Positions 24,318 to 32,191 are shown, counted from the stretch's first letter. The stretch: DNA of 49,361 nucleotides from Patescibacteria group bacterium (GCA_040753135.1 JBFMGR010000001.1:1-49361); one strand, 5' to 3'. Made by a program: numbers and translations. Notes: a model not told the origin generated them from the sequence alone.

Positions 24318-25547
24318 ATGGAAGGATATAAAATTCTTGCCAAGATTTTGCGGACCGACCAAGATATTATTAAAAACTTGGAACAGAAAACAGAAAAAAT
24401 CACCGGCAAAACCGGGGTTTTAGACAAGGTTATTTCAGAAAACCAGAGTTTGATTGAGAAAAAATTGATCAGTTTTGGTTTAAATCCAAACCGCTCGTTA
24501 AAACAGATTGTTTTGAGCTTGTTAAACCGGGTTAAAAAAGACGAAGAAAAAATCAGCCAGCTTTTTAGCGGTTTGAACTTGGCAAGCCAGCAGGATTGCC
24601 AAAAAATTCTTGAGTTTGCCGATAAACTTCTGGGTTTTAGCGAGGGCTATTTTCTAAAAAAAGAAAAAGCTAAGGAGCTGTTAAGAAACAAGCCTCCGGA
24701 AAATATCTTAAAATTTTTAGGCTATTCTGATATTGAACAAGCTTTGGCAAACGAGGATTTGTTTGAGCTATTTGCCAGTCTCCGATTTGGCGAATCAAAT
24801 CAGTGGTTGAATCGGGAATTTTTTAAGCAATATGAGAGTTTAACTCCGGCAGATTTTGAAAAGCGGAAAATTCATTATTTTGCCTTTTCAGAAAAATTTG
24901 CCCCGTTGGCAAAAGAGTTTATTGCTAAAAAATACCATAACCTTTCCCATCTAAAAGAGTTAGGAACAATCTTTATTGTCCCAACCGAATATCTAATTGG
25001 TCCGGGGCAACTGATGAAAATTTTTTCTTTGAGCTTTCATTATTTTTACGAAGTCAAGTTTTATTCCGAGCTGATTGAAAAATACTCTGGCGATTCAAAT
25101 TTTAAAGATAAGTTGGTCTCGCTTTTGCGCGGCGATGTGGCTGAGCCAAAAATTAATTTAAAAACCAATGATTGGCTGGTGACTCAAAGGTATTTAGAAA
25201 AAGACGACTCTTATGAAATTGGCTTGATTGTACCGCATATTAATCCCGAATCAATTCATTGGTCAAGAGCCCAAAACCGGATTGCTAAAATTAACCCCGA
25301 ATTTGAGTTTTGGCACAACTTAGATTGGGTCGGCGGTTACTTTGAAGACGAAATCGGCGCTGACACTTTGGTGAGTTTTAATTTGGTCGATCTGGCAATG
25401 AGTTTAGCGGACAAAGACAAAAAGGTGTTTTATACTTATCACCAGCGCGAAGCGTTGTGGAACAAAATTTTCCAGGAATATTTTGGCGAAGAAGCTTTAG
25501 AAAAATTAGCCAAAGAAAATATTATCAGCGCCAGAATTAAGTTTTAA
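24318..25547 (+). CDS. Conserved-looking hypothetical protein in the sugar operon
   Basis: 409 aa, no family that I recognise. The first 110 residues are helical and Lys/Glu-rich (ILRTDQDIIKNLEQKTEKITGKTGVLDKVISENQSLIEKKL); the rest looks globular with aromatic-rich motifs (FFKQYESLTPADFEKRKIHYFAFSEKFA, KKYHNLSHLKELGTIFIVP, VPHINPESIHWSRAQNRIA, FEFWHNLDWVGGYFE). It is soluble with no signal peptide. It starts 1 base after the PfkB stop and is followed after 6 bases by another unknown gene and the aldolase, so it very probably acts in the same pathway or in its control. Confidence 0.7.
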   Translation: MEGYKILAKILRTDQDIIKNLEQKTEKITGKTGVLDKVISENQSLIEKKLISFGLNPNRSLKQIVLSLLNRVKKDEEKISQLFSGLNLASQQDCQKILEFADKLLGFSEGYFLKKEKAKELLRNKPPENILKFLGYSDIEQALANEDLFELFASLRFGESNQWLNREFFKQYESLTPADFEKRKIHYFAFSEKFAPLAKEFIAKKYHNLSHLKELGTIFIVPTEYLIGPGQLMKIFSLSFHYFYEVKFYSELIEKYSGDSNFKDKLVSLLRGDVAEPKINLKTNDWLVTQRYLEKDDSYEIGLIVPHINPESIHWSRAQNRIAKINPEFEFWHNLDWVGGYFEDEIGADTLVSFNLVDLAMSLADKDKKVFYTYHQREALWNKIFQEYFGEEALEKLAKENIISARIKF

Positions 25548-25553
25548 TTTTTT

Positions 25554-25955
25554 ATGGGTTTTGGATTTAAACCTCCGGAAAATACGGGTTATCAGTTTGA
25601 AAAACCAGCAGTTAAAGCTTTGGCAGACAAGATGATTAGGGTTTCTCAAGGCCGGCCAAACTGGGACAAACTGGTTAAGCTTATGGTTAAGGCAAAAAGA
25701 TTAGTTGATGCTTATGGAGCGAGGGACAGAGATCTTCACCGAGGGATTTTTCAAAATTTAGACAGGGTTAAAAATGATGACTGGTTAAGCGCCTTTAATT
25801 TTTTGGTCCATATTATTATACACCCGGAAACTGCCTCAGGAACATTAAATGAGTTGGCTGAATCCCCCGGATCTTTTCCTTGGTTAAGAAAATTTTTGTC
25901 CTTAAAAGATGCGGCTAAAGCAGTTGAAGAATTAAAACAAAAATTAGGCATATGA
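25554..25955 (+). CDS. Small hypothetical protein upstream of aldolase
   Basis: 133 aa, helical and soluble. Motifs visible are KPAVKALADKMIRVSQGRPNWDKLVKLMVKAKRLVDAYG and LHRGIFQNLDRVKNDDWLSAFNFLVHIIIHPE. No family recognised. The ATG of the aldolase overlaps its stop by 4 bases, so the two are translationally coupled. Confidence 0.65.
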   Translation: MGFGFKPPENTGYQFEKPAVKALADKMIRVSQGRPNWDKLVKLMVKAKRLVDAYGARDRDLHRGIFQNLDRVKNDDWLSAFNFLVHIIIHPETASGTLNELAESPGSFPWLRKFLSLKDAAKAVEELKQKLGI

Positions 25956-26815
25956 ATTTAAAAAATTATTTAGACCAAGCAGTTGAGAATAAAAAAGCCA
26001 TTGGCCATTTTAATGTTTCTAACTGGGAAGGAATTCGGGCAGTTAAAGAGATTAGTCGGGAATTAAACCAACCAATTATTATCGGCGCGTCAGAAGGCGA
26101 AGCCGAATTTTTAGGCATTAAAGAGATTTCCGCTATTGTCCGGCATTTCCGCCAGACTTATAATCTGCCGCTGTTTTTAAACGCAGACCATTTTAAAGAT
26201 TTGGGAAAAATCAAGCAGGCCGCTGAAGCGGGTTTTGACGCAATTTTATTTGACGCGGTTGAGTTTGATTTAGAGGAGAACATTAAAAAAACAAAACAGG
26301 CAGTTGAGCTGGTTAAATCAATCAATCCGGATATTTTAACCGAGGGCGAGCTGGGCTATATTGGTTTTGGCTCAGTGGTTCGGGAGCAACTGCCAGAAGG
26401 CGCGGTGGTTTCAGAAGAACAAATGATTAAACCGGAACAAGCAAAAAGATTTGTTCAGGAAACCGGAGTTGATTTGATTGGGCCGGGCGTGGGCAATATC
26501 CACGGCATTGTTAAAGGCTACAAAGAAAACCTTTCTTTTCAAAGGATTCAAGAGATTAAAGATGCTGTTCCGGCATATTTAGTTCTTCATGGCGCTTCTG
26601 GGATAGACAATCAATCAATAGCAAAAGCAATTCAGGCCGGGGTTAGCATTGTTCATATAAATACTGAACTGCGCTTGGCTTGGAAAAACGCCTTGGAAAA
26701 ATCTTTGGAGGAAAATCCAAAGGAGATTGCGCCATATAAAGTTTTGCTGCCGGCAGTGGAAGAAATAAAAGCTGTTATTAAAGAAAAAATAGCAGTTTTT
26801 AATGGCAGAGAATGA
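25952..26815 (+). CDS. Class II fructose-bisphosphate aldolase family
   Basis: Zinc-dependent aldolase of the FbaA/GatY/KbaY type. Metal and substrate motifs are all present: LNADHFKD (Asp-His; usually HLDHG), EGELGYIGFG, GPGVGNIHGIVKGY (His), VLHGASGIDN (His) and VHINTELRLAW. Length 287 aa is typical of the short (GatY-like) branch. It would cleave fructose-1,6-bisphosphate or tagatose-bisphosphate; the neighbouring PfkB and GAPDH genes favour a glycolytic or gluconeogenic role. It is the last gene of the carbon block; its 3' end overlaps comEC by 14 bases. Confidence 0.9.
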   Translation: MNLKNYLDQAVENKKAIGHFNVSNWEGIRAVKEISRELNQPIIIGASEGEAEFLGIKEISAIVRHFRQTYNLPLFLNADHFKDLGKIKQAAEAGFDAILFDAVEFDLEENIKKTKQAVELVKSINPDILTEGELGYIGFGSVVREQLPEGAVVSEEQMIKPEQAKRFVQETGVDLIGPGVGNIHGIVKGYKENLSFQRIQEIKDAVPAYLVLHGASGIDNQSIAKAIQAGVSIVHINTELRLAWKNALEKSLEENPKEIAPYKVLLPAVEEIKAVIKEKIAVFNGRE

Positions 26816-27968
26816 AAAAATTTTCGTTCCGGCTGATTATTTTTTCTGGTTTTTAATCGGAATTATCAGCAATGTTTTTTTGCTTTCTTTTTTCAGCATT
26901 AAAATCTGGCAGATTTTGTTGGGCGCAGTTGTTTTGATTATTTTTTTGTTATTAGTCAGGCCGCAGTTTAGCTGGTTGGCAGTTAGTTTTTTGGCTGGTT
27001 TTATTTTAGCTTTATTAAGAATTATTTTTGTTCCGGAAATTAATTTTTCTTTAATTTCGGCCGACTCGAGATCTTATCTTGTAAATCTTCGGGGTCAGCT
27101 TTCTTTAGCTTTAGGCCGGATTTTTCCAGAACCAGCAGCTGGTTTTAGCCAGGGAATTATTACCGGCAGCCAGGGAGTTAAGTTTGAACCTGATTTTTGG
27201 CAGGCGCTGAAAATTACCAGCACTGCTCATTTGATTGCGGTTTCAGGTTATAACATTACTATTGTGGCCAGATTTATTACCCGGCTTTTGTCTTGGTTGA
27301 CAGTCCATCGGAAACTGATCTGGCTGTTTGCTTTAGCCGGAATCTTTGTTTTTACTGTTTTTGTTGGCGCGCCGATCTCTGCGGTTCGGGCCGGAATTAT
27401 GGCCGCTTTAGTGGTTATAGCCGAAAGATTTAGCCGCCAGCAAAATACCAAGATTGCTTTTGCTTTTGTTTTGGGGCTGATGGTTTTGATTGACCCCTTG
27501 TCTTTAAGATATGATTTAAGTTTTCAACTTTCATTTTTAGCTGCTTTTGGAATTTTCTATCTGGCGCCGGTTTGGTTTAAACAGAAACACGGAGAAGAAA
27601 AGAACTGGATTTTGGAGTTAAAGAAAATCGCGGCTGAAACCTTATCTGCCCAGGCAATGGTTTTGCCGATCTTGATTTATAATTTTGGCAGTTTGTCGCT
27701 GACCGGTATGCTGGCAAACTTTTTGGTTTTGCCTTTAATTCCTTTAGCAATGAGCTTGAGTTTTTTGTCCGGTTTGGGATTTTTGGTTTATCCGGCTCTC
27801 GGGCAGACAATCGGTTTTCTAAGCTTTCCCTTGCTTAGTTTGATTATTGAGATAATCCGGGGTTTTGCTCGTTTTCCCTTAGCCGGCATTTCTGGGATTT
27901 TTATTGCGCCGCTGTTAATAATAATTTACTATGGTTTTATTGGTTTAATTATTAAAAAATCCCCTTAG
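26802..27968 (+). CDS. ComEC N-terminal channel (Competence domain) protein
   Basis: ComEC forms the membrane channel for single-stranded DNA in natural transformation. This protein holds the Competence domain: GIITGSQGVKFEPDFWQALKITSTAHLIAVSGYNITIVARF (the H..AVSG motif), PISAVRAGIMAALVVIAERF, LSFQLSFLAAFGIFYLAP, and about ten membrane helices in 388 aa. The N-terminal OB-like domain is reduced and the metallo-beta-lactamase part is in the next gene, 1 base apart. DNA uptake is widely proposed for Patescibacteria. Confidence 0.92.
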   Translation: MAENEKIFVPADYFFWFLIGIISNVFLLSFFSIKIWQILLGAVVLIIFLLLVRPQFSWLAVSFLAGFILALLRIIFVPEINFSLISADSRSYLVNLRGQLSLALGRIFPEPAAGFSQGIITGSQGVKFEPDFWQALKITSTAHLIAVSGYNITIVARFITRLLSWLTVHRKLIWLFALAGIFVFTVFVGAPISAVRAGIMAALVVIAERFSRQQNTKIAFAFVLGLMVLIDPLSLRYDLSFQLSFLAAFGIFYLAPVWFKQKHGEEKNWILELKKIAAETLSAQAMVLPILIYNFGSLSLTGMLANFLVLPLIPLAMSLSFLSGLGFLVYPALGQTIGFLSFPLLSLIIEIIRGFARFPLAGISGIFIAPLLIIIYYGFIGLIIKKSP

Positions 27969-27969
27969 C

Positions 27970-28839
27970 GTGCCGAATAATTGGAAGTTTTATTTAATCT
28001 TAATTTTGGTTTTTGCTAATTTCTCTGTTTTTGGTGTGATTTTAAGGGGCCTAGCGGTTGAAGAGCCGAGTGTTTATTTTTTGCCGGTTGGCCAAGGCGA
28101 TGCGGCTTTGTTGACAATTCAAAAAAATAATATCTTAATTGATGCCGGACCGTCATCAAAGATTGTTAATCAGCTGGACGGAATAATCCCGCTTTATAAC
28201 CGGAAGATAGACTTATTGTTTATTTCTCACCCGAACATAGATCATTTTGGCGGGGTTTTTGAACTGGCAAAAAGGTATAAAATCAGAGCAGTATTTTTGA
28301 ACGGCGTCCGGACAGAACAGGGCAGCTATAAAAACTTGATTAATCTGATAAAAGAACAGCAGATACCAATAATCTACGCCCGGCGGGGCCAAGAAATAAG
28401 TTTTTTAACCGGGCAAGAAAAAGAGGCAAAATTTGTTATTCTTTGGCCCGGTTTAGAGCTGAAGTCCGGAGCGCTTATTAAAGATAAGCAGTTAAATGAT
28501 ACCTCAATTGTTGGTTTGTTTTCTTATCAGGGTCTTCAGGGGCTGTTTACCGGTGATATCTCGACTAAGGCAGAAAAAGCGCTTTTGGCGAGTTTGCCTG
28601 ATGTTGATTTTTTAAAAGTGCCGCATCACGGTTCAAAATATTCGAGTTCAGAGGTTTTTCTTGAGAAAATTAGGCCTGAAATTGCGGCAATCGGAGTGGG
28701 CAAAAATTCTTATGGCCACCCAACCCCAGAAGCTTTAAGCCGGCTGAAAGCTATTGGCGCTGAAGTTTTCCGGACCGATGTTGACGGACTGGTCAGGATT
28801 TTTTGGCAAAATAACCAGATAAACTTGACAACTGATTAA
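27970..28839 (+). CDS. ComEC C-terminal metallo-beta-lactamase-fold protein
   Basis: Starts at GTG. One N-terminal membrane helix (FYLILILVFANFSVFGVIL) anchors an MBL domain: PVGQGDAALLTI, ILIDAGPSS, FISHPNIDHFGGVFEL (HxxxxDH metal motif), GLFTGDIS, and KVPHHGSKYSSSEVFLEKIRPEIAAIGVG. In full-length ComEC this domain is fused to the channel and is thought to degrade the non-entering strand. Here it is an independent 289-aa protein, still membrane-anchored, encoded immediately after its channel partner. Confidence 0.92.
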   Translation: MPNNWKFYLILILVFANFSVFGVILRGLAVEEPSVYFLPVGQGDAALLTIQKNNILIDAGPSSKIVNQLDGIIPLYNRKIDLLFISHPNIDHFGGVFELAKRYKIRAVFLNGVRTEQGSYKNLINLIKEQQIPIIYARRGQEISFLTGQEKEAKFVILWPGLELKSGALIKDKQLNDTSIVGLFSYQGLQGLFTGDISTKAEKALLASLPDVDFLKVPHHGSKYSSSEVFLEKIRPEIAAIGVGKNSYGHPTPEALSRLKAIGAEVFRTDVDGLVRIFWQNNQINLTTD

Positions 28840-28860
28840 ACAAGGATAATAATCTATATT

Positions 28861-29061
28861 AAAGACCGTGAAGCGGCAAACACCGCTGAGTCAGGGGAAG
28901 AAATCCTTAGGAAAGTAGAACCCCTCGGAGAGCGTCCGTTATCACGCAGACCGTGGGAATCGGGATAAGTCAAAAATAGGGTGGCACCGTGCTTAATAAA
29001 TTGATAATAAAAAGCACCCCTAAGATATGGCACTTGTTGGCATAATTTAGGGGTGTTTTTT
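28861..29061 (+). promoter_or_regulatory. T-box riboswitch upstream of aspS
   Basis: The core AGGGTGGCACCGTG (28978-28991) matches the T-box consensus AGGGUGGNACCGCG. TAGGG and GTGCTT pair with AAGCAC and CCCTA (29012-29022) to form the antiterminator, leaving the 7-base bulge TGGCACC; TGGC would pair with GCCA at the end of an uncharged tRNA with G73 (Asp, Asn, Glu, Gln or Trp). The competing terminator is listed separately. The upstream part folds into hairpins (AGCGG/CCGCT, AGGGG/CCCCT) with AAGTAGAACCCCTCGGAG, a T-box-like segment. The specifier is not certain: GAC occurs at 28864 and 28949, and GAAC at 28918 could hold Glu and Asn codons. Confidence 0.88.
29014..29061 (+). terminator. 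T-box terminator hairpin before aspS
   Basis: CACCCCTAA (from 29015) pairs with TTAGGGGTG, followed by seven Ts. The 5' strand is the same segment that completes the T-box antiterminator, so the two structures exclude one another. Confidence 0.85.
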
Positions 29062-29070
29062 AATAAAGAT

Positions 29071-30474
29071 ATGGAAAGGATATCAATTAATCAAACAAAG
29101 AATAAAATGGGCCAGGAAGTTTTTGTTGCCGGCTGGATTAATTCAAGACGAGACCATGGCAAGCTGATTTTTATTGATTTACGAGACCGGTCAGGAATCT
29201 TGCAAGTGGTTTTCGCTCCGGACAATCAGCAGCTTCATCAAACCGCGGACAAACTTCGGTCAGAATGGGTAATTGGCATTAAAGGGAAAATCAATCAGAG
29301 GCCAAAAGGGATGGAAAATCCGGAGTTAGAAACCGGCCAGATTGAACTTCAGGCAAAAGAGTTGGTTGTTTATTCAGAAGCGAAAACTCTGCCGTTTTTG
29401 GTTGAAACTGACGGTAAAGAGGTTTCTGAAGAGCTTAGATTAAAGTATCGGTATCTAGACCTTCGGAGAAAAAGAATGCAGGAGAATCTTGGGTTAAGAC
29501 ATCAAGTTGAGCTGTTTATGAGAGAATGGCTAACAGCAAGAGGTTTTATAGAAATTGAAACCCCGATTTTAACCAAATCAACTCCAGAGGGAGCTAGAGA
29601 TTATGTTGTTCCTTCAAGAGTTGAGCCAGGAAAGTTTTATGCCTTGCCTCAATCGCCCCAGCAGTATAAGCAGTTATTAATGGTAGCTGGTTTTGAAAAG
29701 TATTTTCAGATTGCCCGATGTTTAAGAGACGAGGATCCGAGAGGGGATCGCCAGCCAGAGTTTACCCAATTGGATATTGAGATGAGTTTTGTTAATGAAG
29801 AAGAGGAAATTCTTTCATTGGTGGAACAGCTTTTTATTGAGATGGTTCAGAAGCTGGTGCCGGGAAAAACCATTAGCCAGATTCCTTTTCCGAGAATTTC
29901 TTATCAAGAAGCAATGGAGAAATATGGCTCGGATAAACCGGATTTAAGAAAAAACAAAAACGACCCGAATGAATTAGCCTTTGGCTTTGTTGTTGATTTT
30001 CCGATGTTTGAGTGGAAAGAAACAGAAAAAAGATGGGATGCGGTTCATCATCCTTTTACTATGCCTAAAGCAGATAGCGCTGAGGATTTTTGGCAAAAAT
30101 TTAAAACTGATCCCGGAAAAATTTTAGCCAAGCAGTATGATTTTGTTTTGAATGGTTATGAGATTGCCGGCGGGTCGTTGAGAATTCATAACGCCGATCT
30201 TTTGGCAGCCGTTTTTGAGGCGATGGGGAATAAAAAACAGGAAATAGAAAATAAATTTGGCCATATGTTGGAGGCGTTTTCTTACGGTGTGCCGCCCCAT
30301 GGTGGGATTGCGCCTGGAATTGATCGATTAATTATGATTTTGCAGAATGAGCCAAGCATCAGGGAGGTATTTGCTTTTCCAAAAACCGGTGATGGCCGGG
30401 ATTTGATGATGGGAGCGCCGTCAGCGATAGACGAGGCGCAGTTAAAAGAGCTGAAGCTGAAAATAGAAAAATAA
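29071..30474 (+). CDS. aspS: Aspartyl-tRNA synthetase lacking the GAD insertion
   Basis: Class II synthetase with an N-terminal OB anticodon domain (VFVAGWINSRRDHGKLIFIDLRDRSG), motif 1 around FIEIETPILTKSTPEGARDY, motif 2 LRDEDPRGDRQPEFTQLDIE and motif 3 GIDRLIMIL. The bacterial signature YALPQSPQQYKQLLMVAG is present, yet the product is only 467 aa: GSDKPDLR is followed almost directly by FGFVVDFPMFEW, so the GAD domain found at this place in bacterial AspRS (about 590 aa) is missing. I start at the ATG at 29071, after the T-box terminator; an upstream in-frame GTG lies inside the terminator. Confidence 0.94.
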   Translation: MERISINQTKNKMGQEVFVAGWINSRRDHGKLIFIDLRDRSGILQVVFAPDNQQLHQTADKLRSEWVIGIKGKINQRPKGMENPELETGQIELQAKELVVYSEAKTLPFLVETDGKEVSEELRLKYRYLDLRRKRMQENLGLRHQVELFMREWLTARGFIEIETPILTKSTPEGARDYVVPSRVEPGKFYALPQSPQQYKQLLMVAGFEKYFQIARCLRDEDPRGDRQPEFTQLDIEMSFVNEEEEILSLVEQLFIEMVQKLVPGKTISQIPFPRISYQEAMEKYGSDKPDLRKNKNDPNELAFGFVVDFPMFEWKETEKRWDAVHHPFTMPKADSAEDFWQKFKTDPGKILAKQYDFVLNGYEIAGGSLRIHNADLLAAVFEAMGNKKQEIENKFGHMLEAFSYGVPPHGGIAPGIDRLIMILQNEPSIREVFAFPKTGDGRDLMMGAPSAIDEAQLKELKLKIEK

Positions 30475-30554
30475 AGCGATGCTAATTTACGGAGGTATCT
30501 GAATTTACAGATGCCGGAGATTTAAATTTATAATTAATCTTTCAATGAAGTTTT

Positions 30555-31160
30555 ATGAATAATTATAAGCAAGAAAGAACATTGGCAGTAATTAAACCGG
30601 ACGGAGTCCAAAGGGGCTTGATCGGCGAAGTGATTAAAAGGTATGAAAGAAGCGGCTTGAAACTGATTAGTTTGAAATTAATTGTTCCGACCGAAGAGTT
30701 AATAGAGAAGCATTATTTGGTTGATCCGGATTGGAAGAAAAAAGTCGGAGAAAAATCTATTCAGGCGTATAAAGATAAAGGTTTGGAGCCTGCGGAAACA
30801 GAACCGGGGAAAGCCGGTGAGAAAGTTTTAAACAGCTTGAAAAAATATTTAAGCTCCGGGCCGGTCGTGGCAATGGCTTGGCAAGGAATGAACGCCGTTA
30901 AGATTATTAGAAAAATTACCGGCGGAACCGAGCCATTAACTTCAGATGTCGGCACGATTCGGGGCGATCTAACAATTGATTCTTATCAAGTGGCTGATAT
31001 TGACGGACGGGCAGTAAGAAATTTGATTCACGCTTCTGGCTCAGTTGAAGAAGCAGAAAAAGAAATTGGCTTATGGTTTGGGCAAAAAGAGCTGGTTAAT
31101 TACCGTTTGGTTGGCGAGTCAATTCTTTATGATGTTAATTTAGACGGGATTTTGGAGTAA
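30555..31160 (+). CDS. ndk: Nucleoside diphosphate kinase with internal insertion
   Basis: NDK transfers phosphate among nucleoside di- and triphosphates through a phospho-His. Landmarks: ERTLAVIKPDGVQRGLIGEVIKRYE, GPVVAMAWQGMNAVKIIRKITGGTEP, GTIRGDLTI, and NLIHASGSVEEAEKEI with the catalytic His. The product is 201 aa compared with about 140-150 usual, owing to about 40-50 residues inserted between the first helix-strand region and GPVVAM (DPDWKKKVGEKSIQAYKDKGLEPAETEP, in parts). All catalytic residues seem kept. Confidence 0.92.
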   Translation: MNNYKQERTLAVIKPDGVQRGLIGEVIKRYERSGLKLISLKLIVPTEELIEKHYLVDPDWKKKVGEKSIQAYKDKGLEPAETEPGKAGEKVLNSLKKYLSSGPVVAMAWQGMNAVKIIRKITGGTEPLTSDVGTIRGDLTIDSYQVADIDGRAVRNLIHASGSVEEAEKEIGLWFGQKELVNYRLVGESILYDVNLDGILE

Positions 31161-31224
31161 TCAGAAATTAAGGCGAGTCAAATTGGGGATATTTTTTGCT
31201 TATTAATTCTTGATTTTTTATTCA

Positions 31225-31253
31225 TTGAGCTGAAAGAAAAATTTCTTTATAAT
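31225..31253 (+). promoter_or_regulatory. Strong sigma70-type promoter for the 6S-like RNA
   Basis: TTGAGC, a 17-bp spacer and a perfect TATAAT. The predicted start near 31260 coincides with the first base of the closing stem of the small RNA. Confidence 0.8.
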
Positions 31254-31259
31254 ATAAGA

Positions 31260-31380
31260 GGCTCTCGTGGTTAAACCTGGGCTAAGTAAGTCCAAATCGG
31301 GAGGCCAACAGCGCTCCGATATAATGTCGGAGTTGAGGCCACCCACCTGGTAAGAGCCAGGTCTTAGCGCGAGGGCCCTT
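31260..31380 (+). ncRNA. Structured small RNA, compact 6S-like fold
   Basis: About 118 nt, noncoding. Closing stem GGCTCTCG / CGAGGGCC (31260-31267 with 31370-31377), inner helix CTAAG / CTTAG, then a large central bubble; the terminal arm is built of GGGaGGCC / GGCCaCCC and CTCCGA / TCGGAG around loop TATAATG. The 3' side of the bubble can form a small hairpin ACCTGG-TAAGAG-CCAGGT, as in many 6S RNAs. The 3' end is followed by CTTTTATATTT. A strong promoter abuts the 5' end. SRP RNA, tmRNA and RNase P signatures are absent. 6S RNA (sigma70-RNAP binding) is the best guess; it is shorter than usual. Confidence 0.6.
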
Positions 31381-31396
31381 TTATATTTGCTTAGAA

Positions 31397-31405
31397 TGGT
31401 ATAAT
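31397..31405 (+). promoter_or_regulatory. uppP promoter, predicted leaderless
   Basis: TGG-TATAAT ends at 31405, six bases before the ATG at 31412. No clear -35. The transcript would start at the start codon. Confidence 0.65.
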
Positions 31406-31411
31406 TTTTTT

Positions 31412-32164
31412 ATGCATTTGTTTCAAATATTAATTTTGTCTGTAATCGAGGGGTTGACTGAGTTCCTGCCGATTTCTTCCACGGCGCATTTAATGATTTT
31501 TTCCAAACTTTTAAGCCTGGAGCCAACCGAGTTCTTAAAAACTTTTGAGATTGTAATTCAACTTGGAGCAATCAGCGCAGTTTTGTTTTTATATTTTAAA
31601 AAGATATTTTCCAATTTTGGTTTAATTAAAAAAATCGCTATCGGTTTTTTGCCAACCGGAATAACCGGTTTATTTTTTTATTCTTTATTTAAATTTTGGC
31701 TCGGCCGGATTGATTTAGCCCTGGCAATGCTTTTTATTGGCGGCGCGTTTTTGGTTTTACTTGAGAAGTTTTTTAAAGAAAAGAATAAAACCGAGATAAG
31801 TTTAAAAGACGCTTTTTTAATTGGTTGCGGGCAAACTTTGGCAATGATCCCCGGAGTTTCCCGGGCTTTGGCAACAATTATCAGCGGAATGTTTTTGGGT
31901 TATTCTAGAAAAACTGCAGTTGAGTTTTCTTTTTTGCTGGCTTTGCCGACAATGTTAGGGGCAGTGAGTTTGGATTTATATAAAAATTATTCATTGTTTA
32001 GTTTTTCTGATTGGCGGATTTTAGGATTGGGATTTTCTTTGGCGTTCTTGAGCGCCTTGTTCGGGGTGAAGTTTTTATTAAGACTGATTCAGAAGAATAA
32101 TTTTTTGGCTTTTGGCTGGTATCGGATGGCGTTTGCGCTTTTGATGTTTTTGATTTTCTTTTAA
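31412..32164 (+). CDS. uppP: Undecaprenyl-diphosphate phosphatase (BacA/UppP)
   Basis: Integral membrane enzyme that dephosphorylates undecaprenyl diphosphate to recycle the lipid carrier. Signature 1 is SVIEGLTEFLPISSTAHLMIF, with the catalytic Glu residues; signature 2 is MIPGVSRALATIISGMFLG (usually GxSRSGxT, here SRALAT). Seven to eight hydrophobic helices across 250 aa. It complements uppS at 2916. A -10 element lies six bases before the start. Confidence 0.93.
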   Translation: MHLFQILILSVIEGLTEFLPISSTAHLMIFSKLLSLEPTEFLKTFEIVIQLGAISAVLFLYFKKIFSNFGLIKKIAIGFLPTGITGLFFYSLFKFWLGRIDLALAMLFIGGAFLVLLEKFFKEKNKTEISLKDAFLIGCGQTLAMIPGVSRALATIISGMFLGYSRKTAVEFSFLLALPTMLGAVSLDLYKNYSLFSFSDWRILGLGFSLAFLSALFGVKFLLRLIQKNNFLAFGWYRMAFALLMFLIFF

Positions 32165-32182
32165 CCCATAATTTTTTAATTT

Positions 32183-32191
32183 TGCTAAAAT
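32183..32191 (+). promoter_or_regulatory. Extended -10 upstream of the DUF763 gene
   Basis: TGC-TAAAAT at 32183-32191, giving a leader of about 95 bases to the ATG at 32294. A 22-codon open frame (32219-32287) starts with ATG within this leader; it could be a leader peptide but no support exists. Confidence 0.4.

Noticed and set aside
29053-29070. Upstream GTG start for aspS adding MFFNKD
   Set aside because: The GTG lies inside the T-box terminator stem; the ATG at 29071 matches the family start.
31260-31380. SRP RNA, tmRNA or RNase P RNA
   Set aside because: The diagnostic SRP domain IV loop, tmRNA tRNA-like ends and RNase P GAGGAAAGTCC block are all absent.
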